From the NCBI GenBank assembly GCA_003489165.1, contig DNJG01000025.1, forward strand, positions 1-27,539: 27,539 nucleotides of DNA, read 5' to 3'. The position numbers and the translations under genes are program-made. This DNA is from Nitrospinota bacterium (GTDB lineage: Bacteria; Nitrospinota; Nitrospinia; UBA9942). Of the stretch, positions 22,589 through 27,539 are shown piece by piece. Under the pieces are notes generated by a model. It was given only the letters and a program-made list of their open reading frames with translations, did not search any database and was not told the origin of the DNA. The first letter of the stretch is position 1, and the number at the start of each line of letters is the position of its first letter.

Positions 22589-22762
22589 TTACCACAGAGT
22601 CACGGAGACACAGAGAATTTAAAATTCCAAATAACAAATAAATTCCAATTTCTAAATTACAAACTATTTAGAATTTTGGTTATTGAATATTTGGTAATTA
22701 TTTGGAATTTGGTGCTTGTCATTTGTTTATTTATTTCTGTGCCTCAGTGTCTCAGTGGTTAA
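22589..22762. repeat. ACCACAGAGTCACGGAGACA hairpin with nested AATTCCAA palindrome
   Basis: Left arm ACCACAGAGTCACGGAGACA then CAGAG; right arm CTGTGCCTCAGTGTCTCAGT then GGTTAA. The centre holds AATTCCAAATAACAAATAAA against TTTGGAATTTGGTGCTTG. This explains the open frame in this stretch, which I do not call as a gene. The rest of 22535-22588 shows nothing. Confidence 0.8.
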
Positions 22763-22969
22763 TCAAGTTTTTGTTTTTTCCTTTTCAGATTCAGGTTTTT
22801 TAGTTTGAAGAATGTTATCATGAGGTGAAACAATCTCATTGGTTTCACCTATTGATACATCCCTTGTAAATTCCGGGCAGTGGAGGGAACTGCTTCCCTC
22901 ATATTTAAACTTTAGGTTGCATGCTGCCCGCCATGCACAGACGGCGCATTCAACTGCAGTTACACCCAT
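22763..22969 (-). CDS. Small Cys-rich protein, putative metal-binding
   Basis: A 68-aa protein with four clustered Cys in MGVTAVECAVCAWRAACNLK, CHCPEF-like (SLHCPEFTRDVSIGE) and a charged tail. The spacing CxxCxxxxxC...HC suggests one zinc or iron-sulfur site. Similar short proteins with C-x-x-C-x-W-R...C...CPxFxRDV occur in Nitrospirota/Deltaproteobacteria as far as I recall, with no assigned role. A Shine-Dalgarno (AAAGGGGAG) lies upstream of ATG 22969. It is divergent from groES, with about 185 bases between them. Confidence that it is coding rests on the start signal, the Cys pattern and its position ending exactly at a repeat boundary. Confidence 0.65.
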   Translation of the reverse strand: MGVTAVECAVCAWRAACNLKFKYEGSSSLHCPEFTRDVSIGETNEIVSPHDNILQTKKPESEKEKTKT

Positions 22970-23063
22970 TTATTTTTTCTCCCCTTTGTCATTGCCTCAT
23001 GGAATATTATCACAGCATTGTCAACAGTAGCAAATGGGTATATTGCCGTTTTGTTAAAAAATT

Positions 23064-23092
23064 TTGACATAAACTTTAATTTTTGTTAATAT
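23064..23092 (+). promoter_or_regulatory. Sigma70 promoter of groESL, no CIRCE
   Basis: Perfect -35 TTGACA (23064-23069), 17-base spacer, -10 TAATAT (23087-23092). The CIRCE inverted repeat (TTAGCACTC/GAGTGCTAA) of HrcA control is not seen. A short CAGG...CCTG pair (23109-23123) lies in the leader. Confidence 0.75.
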
Positions 23093-23153
23093 GTAAAGTT
23101 CTAAAAGCAGGCATAAGACCTGTTTAATTTATTTATAAAAAGGAGGTATGTAG

Positions 23154-23441
23154 ATGAAGGTCAGACCATTAAGAGACAGGGTATTGGTAAAACCGATGAC
23201 GGAAAAGGAAGTTGTAAAGGGCGGGATTATTATTCCTGATACGGCAAAGGAAAAGCCGAACGAGGGAGAGGTTATTGCTATTGGCAACGGCAGGGTTCTG
23301 GAAGATGGTAAGATTCAGCCGCTGGATGTTAAAAAAGGCGATAAGGTGATTTACAGCAAGTATGGAGGAACCGAGATAAAGATTGAAGGTGAAGAGCATA
23401 TTCTGATGAAGGAAGAAGATATTCTTGGAATTTTAATTTAA
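23154..23441 (+). CDS. groES: Co-chaperonin GroES
   Basis: 95 aa, standard length. MKVRPLRDRVLVKPMTEKEV, the mobile loop KGGIIIPDTAKEKPNEGEVI, and VKKGDKVIYSKYGGTEIKIE are all typical. GroES caps the GroEL ring in the cytoplasm during ATP-driven folding. Shine-Dalgarno AAGGAGG lies 9 bases before ATG 23154. groEL follows after 65 bases containing a 10-bp hairpin. Confidence 0.97.
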   Translation: MKVRPLRDRVLVKPMTEKEVVKGGIIIPDTAKEKPNEGEVIAIGNGRVLEDGKIQPLDVKKGDKVIYSKYGGTEIKIEGEEHILMKEEDILGILI

Positions 23442-23488
23442 GTGTCAGTATTTTATTTTACAGACACTGACACTAATAACTGACACTT
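23440..23488. repeat. 10-bp perfect hairpin between groES and groEL
   Basis: AAGTGTCAGT (23440-23449) pairs with ACTGACACTT (23479-23488); a third unit ACTGACACT lies at 23466-23474. It begins at the groES stop and ends 18 bases before the groEL Shine-Dalgarno, and could form alternative stems. Confidence 0.7.
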
Positions 23489-23506
23489 ATTTTACAGGAG
23501 GAGAAG

Positions 23507-25159
23507 ATGGCAAAACAGCTTTTATACAGTGAAGAGGCAAGGTCAAAGATTCTGCTTGGTGTTGACAAACTTGCCAATGTAGTAAAGGTGACCCTTGGCC
23601 CAAAGGGCAGAAATGTGGTCATTGACAAGAAATTCGGCTCACCTACAATTACAAAGGACGGAGTTACAGTTGCAAAGGAGATCGAGCTTGAAGACCCGTT
23701 TGAGAATATGGGTGCGAGGATGGTAAATGAGGTTGCAAGCAAGACAAGCGATGTTGCTGGTGATGGAACTACAACTGCTACAGTCCTTGCACAGGCTATA
23801 TACAGGGAGGGCATGAAGAATGTTGCGGCTGGTGCAAACCCCATGGAAATCAAGAGGGGGATTGAAAAGGCAGTTGATGTGGTAATAGAAGAGATAAGAA
23901 AACTCTCCAATCCGACAAAGAATAAGAAAGAGATTTCTCAGGTCGGGACAATCTCTGCCAATAATGATAAGACAATCGGTGATTTGATTGCCGAGGCAAT
24001 GGACAAGGTAGGGAAAGACGGAGTTATTACAGTTGAAGAAGCGAAGAGCATGGATACCTCACTTGACATAGTAGAGGGTTTGCAGTTTGACAGGGGGTAT
24101 CTATCCCCATATTTTGTAACTGATGCTGAAAGGATGGAGACAGTCCTTGAAGACCCTTATATACTTATCTACGAGAAGAAGATAAGCAACATGAAGGACA
24201 TTTTGCCTCTTTTAGAGCAGATTGCAAGGCAGGGGAAGCCTTTATTGATTATTGCTGAAGATGTGGAAGGTGAGGCGCTGGCAACACTCGTTGTAAATAA
24301 ATTGAGAGGGACATTCTCCTGTGCGGCTGTTAAGGCGCCTGGTTTTGGCGACAGGAGAAAAGAGATGCTTAAAGACATTGCCATCCTGACCGGCGGTAAT
24401 ATGATATCTGAAGAGCTTGGTATAAAGCTTGAGAGTGTTACAGTAAAGGATTTGGGAAGGGCAAAGAGGGTGACTATTGATAAAGACAACACAACAGTTG
24501 TTGAAGGCAAGGGTAAGCAGTCCGAGATAGAGGGAAGGGTAAAGCAGATAAGGGCACAGATTGAAGAGACAACATCCGATTACGACAAAGAAAAACTGCA
24601 GGAAAGGCTTGCCAAGATAGTCGGCGGTGTTGCTATAATTAAGGTAGGGGCAGCCACTGAAACCGAGATGAAAGAGAAGAAGGCAAGGGTTGAGGATGCG
24701 CTTCATGCAACAAGGGCTGCTGTTGAAGAAGGGATAGTCCCCGGCGGCGGTGTTACATTTATCAGGGCGATACCGGCACTTGATAAACTTAAGCTTGAGG
24801 GAGACCAGAGGATTGGGGTTAATATTATAAAGAGGGCGTTAGAGGAGCCTTTAAGACAGATTTCAAATAATGCAGGTGCAGAGGGCTCTATTGTTGTTCA
24901 GAAGGTTAAAGATGGGAAGACAAATTTTGGTTTTGATGCAAATTCAGAAGAGTATGTGGATATGATTGCCTCCGGCATAATAGACCCTGCAAAGGTAACC
25001 CGTTCAGCCCTGCAGAATGCAGCAAGCATCTCATCACTGATGCTTACAACTGAAGCTGTTGTTACCGACATACCGGAAGAGGAGAAGACGCCCCCAATGC
25101 CTCCGGGAGGCGGGATGGGTGGTATGGGTGGCATGGGTGGCATGGGAGGAATGTATTAA
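23507..25159 (+). CDS. groEL: Chaperonin GroEL
   Basis: 550 aa, full length. Conserved motifs: VTLGPKGRNVVIDKKFGSPT, nucleotide-binding DVAGDGTTTATVLAQ, VEEAKSMDT, KAPGFGDRRKEML, GGVAIIKVGAATETEMKEKK, EEGIVPGGGV and the C-terminal GGMGGMGGMGGMY tail. It forms the double-ring ATPase chamber that folds cytoplasmic proteins with GroES. Shine-Dalgarno CAGGAGGAG precedes the ATG. A strong intrinsic terminator follows 41 bases after the stop. A single full chaperonin copy is present in the window. Confidence 0.98.
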   Translation: MAKQLLYSEEARSKILLGVDKLANVVKVTLGPKGRNVVIDKKFGSPTITKDGVTVAKEIELEDPFENMGARMVNEVASKTSDVAGDGTTTATVLAQAIYREGMKNVAAGANPMEIKRGIEKAVDVVIEEIRKLSNPTKNKKEISQVGTISANNDKTIGDLIAEAMDKVGKDGVITVEEAKSMDTSLDIVEGLQFDRGYLSPYFVTDAERMETVLEDPYILIYEKKISNMKDILPLLEQIARQGKPLLIIAEDVEGEALATLVVNKLRGTFSCAAVKAPGFGDRRKEMLKDIAILTGGNMISEELGIKLESVTVKDLGRAKRVTIDKDNTTVVEGKGKQSEIEGRVKQIRAQIEETTSDYDKEKLQERLAKIVGGVAIIKVGAATETEMKEKKARVEDALHATRAAVEEGIVPGGGVTFIRAIPALDKLKLEGDQRIGVNIIKRALEEPLRQISNNAGAEGSIVVQKVKDGKTNFGFDANSEEYVDMIASGIIDPAKVTRSALQNAASISSLMLTTEAVVTDIPEEEKTPPMPPGGGMGGMGGMGGMGGMY

Positions 25160-25199
25160 GAAGATTAAAAATTAAAATTCAAAATTTAAAATTCAGGTA

Positions 25200-25247
25200 A
25201 AGCCCACTTCTCATTGTGTTAAAATGGGAGTGGGCTTTTTTATTTTA
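25200..25247 (+). terminator. Intrinsic terminator of groESL
   Basis: AAGCCCACTTCTCATT pairs with AATGGGAGTGGGCTT (one G-T pair) around an 8-10 base loop, followed by TTTTTATTTT. Confidence 0.9.
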
Positions 25248-25266
25248 AAAGAAAATATAAATTCTG

Positions 25267-25409
25267 GAACACGAATTTCACGAATGGTACGAATAAATGA
25301 AGACTATAGACTGAAGACTTTAGACTCAAGACTTAAGTTTATAGTTTATGGTCTATTGTCTTAAGTCTATTGTTCGTGTAATTAGCTTTATTCGTGTTAT
25401 TCGTGTTCA
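25267..25409. repeat. CACGAAT hairpin copy D with nested AGACTTTAGACT palindrome
   Basis: Outer arms GAACACGAATTTCACGAATG and TTATTCGTGTTATTCGTGTTC; inner arm ATAGACTGAAGACTTTAGAC, then TCAAGACTTAAG, mirrored by TCTATTGTCTTAAGTCTATT. It fills the gap between the groEL terminator and glnE. Confidence 0.8.
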
Positions 25410-25423
25410 GGTTTTAAATCTTT

Positions 25424-27539
25424 ATGGCTATAAATTTATCTCAGAGAGGATTTTTAAATCCCGAAAAGGCGGAACATAACCTTAAAATAATCAGTGATAT
25501 TCTCAGTGATAATGCTGATGTCTCTGAAATCTTATCCATTATTGTTGAGGCTTCGGCAAATTCCTTTGACCCTGATAGGGCACTTAATAGTTATGAGAGA
25601 TTTTTTTCGGCCGTTGAAGATGCTAATCTGATTAAAGCAATCCTTCCAGATGCAGAAAGGAATCTTAAAATCCTTTCATTCCTTTTATCAGGGAGCCAGT
25701 ATTTGACCGATATTTTAATAAAAAACCCTTCCTATGCGTCATGGCTTATAGACCCGGAAATACTAAAAAAATCCCGCTTTAAAGACGAGATGTATAATGA
25801 CATCTCATATATGTTCTCAAAGGCGGACAGCTATAAAGAAAAAGCAAATTCACTCCGCAGATTCAGAAACAGGGAATTTTTGAGGATAGGCTTGAGAGAC
25901 CTGATGAAAGAGGCTGATACGATTGAAACTGTAGAGGACCTCTCAAATGTTGCAGACATCTGCCTCCAAAAGGCTTATGAATGCAGCAATGAGGAATTGG
26001 AGAAGAAGTATGGGATTCCATATTTTGAGGATGAAATGAATGGGTTGAAGAAGGAGTGTGAGTTTGTAATTCTTGCTATGGGAAAGCACGGGGGAAGGGA
26101 ATTAAATTTCAGTTCAGACATTGACCTCTTATATTTATATTCATCTGATAGAGGGATGACGAGCGGTGTTGAGTCCCATGATGGAAAGATTGAAAATCAG
26201 ATAACAAACCATGAATATTTTGTCCAACTGGCAAGGATGATTACAAAGATAGTATCCGAGATAACCGAGGAGGGATATGCCTTCCGTATAGACCTTGATT
26301 TAAGGCCTGAGGGGAAGAGCGGAGATATAACAAATTCTCTGAGAAGTGCGGAGATATATTATGAGTCATGGGGAGAAACATGGGAGAGGCAGGCACTTTT
26401 GAAGTGCCGTCCTGCGGCAGGAAGCATTGCCCTTGGCAGGAAATTTATTGAGATGGTAAAGCCATTTATATTCCGTAAATATCTTGATTTCTCAGCCCTG
26501 AGAGAAATCAAGGAGATGAAAGAAAAGATTAATAAGGGCCTTGAACAAAAGGGAAGCTGGAGAAGCAATGTGAAGCTTGGATATGGAGGGATAAGAGAGA
26601 TTGAGTTTATTATCCAGTCGTTTCAGTTGATATACGGAGGCAAGGAGAAGTGGTTCAGGGAAAGGAATTCTATGAGGGCGCTGCATAGAATATCAGAAAA
26701 GGGGCTTCTCTCATACGCCGAGTATTTCAGTCTTTCAAATGCCTATCTGTTTTTGAGGGATCTGGAGAACAGAATTCAGCTCTTCAGCGGGAGGCAGACG
26801 CATGATATCCCTGATGAGCCTTATGAACGACTGATATTATCAAGAAAGATGTCCTGGGTCACGGGGTACCCATCCACTGGATGGGTCGCAGTGAATGGGT
26901 CGCAGAAACCGGAGCTGAAAAATCCTGAATCCAAGTTGATGGACCTGTATAACTATCATGCAAAGAATGTCAGAAAAATATACGATAACCTCTTTTCCTC
27001 GGAGATATATGATGTTACTGAGGTGATGGAAGGAGAACTCCAGTGGCAGATAGATATAGATAATCCAGCCTTATCAATTGCGACACTAAAGCAGATAGGG
27101 TTTAAATCCCCCGAGATGACCTGCAGAAACCTGATTTTAATGAGAGACGGAGGGGCATTTGCCCACCCCACTATCAGAAGCAAGAGATATTTCAATCAGA
27201 TGTTCCCTTACCTATTAAAGGAATGTACAAAACTGCCTGACCCTGATCTCTCAATCAATAATTTTGAAAAATTTATTGATGCCGGAAGGGTTAGGGAGGG
27301 CATCTATTCTGTCCTATCTAAGAGTGAAGCGGCTGTCAGGAGCCTCTGCTCCCTTTTCGGGACAAGCCAGTTTCTGTCAAATATACTTATCCGGCAGCCT
27401 GAATTGGCAGATTCCCTTTTAATTGCTGAAGGTATTTATAAAGAAAAGACAAAGGAGAGTTTAAGAGATGAGATGGGGAAGATTTTAAATTCATCTGATT
27501 CCTATGAGAAGTCACTGGATGAACTCTGTAAGTTTAAAA
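25424..27539 (+). CDS. glnE: Glutamate-ammonia-ligase adenylyltransferase GlnE (3' end beyond window)
   Basis: The plus strand is open from ATG 25424 to the edge (705 codons of an expected 900 or more). The first nucleotidyltransferase (adenylyl-removing) domain has AMGKHGGRELNFSSDIDLLY (219-238) with the paired Asp residues, then EGYAFRIDLDLRPEGKSGDI, a WERQALLKCR helix and the VKLGYGGIREIEFIIQSFQ motif. A second domain begins near the right edge. GlnE attaches and removes AMP from glutamine synthetase under PII control, tuning nitrogen assimilation. Oddity: residues about 478-502 (VTGYPSTGWVAVNGSQKP) are encoded by a palindrome plus direct repeat (26855-26905) inserted in frame and absent from the family pattern. 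The start has no clear Shine-Dalgarno, because a hairpin abuts it. Confidence 0.93.
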   Translation, partial: MAINLSQRGFLNPEKAEHNLKIISDILSDNADVSEILSIIVEASANSFDPDRALNSYERFFSAVEDANLIKAILPDAERNLKILSFLLSGSQYLTDILIKNPSYASWLIDPEILKKSRFKDEMYNDISYMFSKADSYKEKANSLRRFRNREFLRIGLRDLMKEADTIETVEDLSNVADICLQKAYECSNEELEKKYGIPYFEDEMNGLKKECEFVILAMGKHGGRELNFSSDIDLLYLYSSDRGMTSGVESHDGKIENQITNHEYFVQLARMITKIVSEITEEGYAFRIDLDLRPEGKSGDITNSLRSAEIYYESWGETWERQALLKCRPAAGSIALGRKFIEMVKPFIFRKYLDFSALREIKEMKEKINKGLEQKGSWRSNVKLGYGGIREIEFIIQSFQLIYGGKEKWFRERNSMRALHRISEKGLLSYAEYFSLSNAYLFLRDLENRIQLFSGRQTHDIPDEPYERLILSRKMSWVTGYPSTGWVAVNGSQKPELKNPESKLMDLYNYHAKNVRKIYDNLFSSEIYDVTEVMEGELQWQIDIDNPALSIATLKQIGFKSPEMTCRNLILMRDGGAFAHPTIRSKRYFNQMFPYLLKECTKLPDPDLSINNFEKFIDAGRVREGIYSVLSKSEAAVRSLCSLFGTSQFLSNILIRQPELADSLLIAEGIYKEKTKESLRDEMGKILNSSDSYEKSLDELCKFK
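26855..26905 (+). repeat. In-frame repeat insertion in glnE
   Basis: A perfect palindrome CCCATCCACTGGATGGG (26869-26885) is followed by two direct copies of ATGGGTCGCAG (26881-26891 and 26895-26905). It adds roughly 20 residues to a helical linker region. Confidence 0.75.

Noticed and set aside
22571..22762. Open frame of 63 codons on the plus strand
   Set aside because: It lies wholly in the ACCACAGAG/AATTCCAA hairpin; composition and position are explained by the repeat.
23090..23153. CIRCE operator before groES
   Set aside because: The TTAGCACTC/GAGTGCTAA pair is absent; only a 4-base CAGG/CCTG pair is present.
1..27539. Template repeat or reverse transcriptase for the suspected variable region
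   Set aside because: No second copy of the VR flanks (for example GGCTTTAGTGTGCGG) and no reverse-transcriptase motif (YxDD frame) was seen anywhere in the window.
1..27539. tRNA or rRNA genes
   Set aside because: No cloverleaf with a GTTCRANYC loop or rRNA-like stretch was recognised on either strand by eye; a tRNA scan would settle it.

Overview
The window comes from an AT-rich, Gram-negative bacterium. A TolQ proton channel, a TonB-type energy transducer and several lipobox-bearing secreted lipoproteins imply an outer membrane. The mix (DivIVA with YggT, YggS-ProC, MtnA, GroESL, GlnE, many toxin-antitoxin pairs, RCC1/NHL/FISUMP lipoproteins, very many small palindromic repeats) resembles uncultivated Nitrospirota- or Deltaproteobacteria-like lineages. 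This placement is inference; no rRNA or other phylogenetic anchor is present.

Layout. 1-950 (minus): the 5' part of tolQ behind a short ArgA-type N-acetyltransferase, with a clear sigma70 promoter. 1000-6730 (plus): surface module A, made of a caspase-fold lipoprotein, a periplasmic DUF4384-like protein, a small one-helix Gly-rich protein, and an 890-aa lipoprotein with an Ig-like stalk and a C-terminal FISUMP (C-type-lectin-like) domain. 6770-9960: a toxin-antitoxin island with an orphan antitoxin, two DUF2281/PIN pairs, a DUF4258/MqsA-like pair on the minus strand, REP-like repeats and an NHL gene relic. 10055-14777: housekeeping block tonB-like, yggS, proC, yggT, divIVA, DUF167, mtnA. 14784-22534: surface module B, made of a second caspase lipoprotein, a second small Gly-rich protein, a 1253-aa multi-propeller lipoprotein, an RCC1 gene relic and an FN3-RCC1 lipoprotein. 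22763-22969 (minus): a small Cys-rich protein. 23064-25245: groES-groEL with promoter and terminator. 25424-end: glnE, running off the right edge.

Main candidate for something undescribed: the two surface modules share one plan, caspase-like lipoprotein, then a tiny protein with a conserved GGVSWFWIILG helix, then a CACGAAT hairpin, then a giant repeat-built lipoprotein. In module A the tip of the giant lipoprotein looks like the variable region of a diversity-generating retroelement (DGR): Tyr codons are TAT 8 : TAC 1 just before it and TAC 10 : TAT 0 inside it. No reverse transcriptase or template repeat lies in this window, so the retroelement would have to act from elsewhere. A hypervariable surface receptor beside a caspase-fold protease is an attractive but unproven recognition-effector arrangement.

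A second theme is repeat DNA. Palindromes with a 7-base internal period sit in many gaps, and repeat-derived DNA has entered coding sequence: signal peptides or mature N-termini of exported proteins, the C-terminus of a PIN toxin and the middle of glnE.
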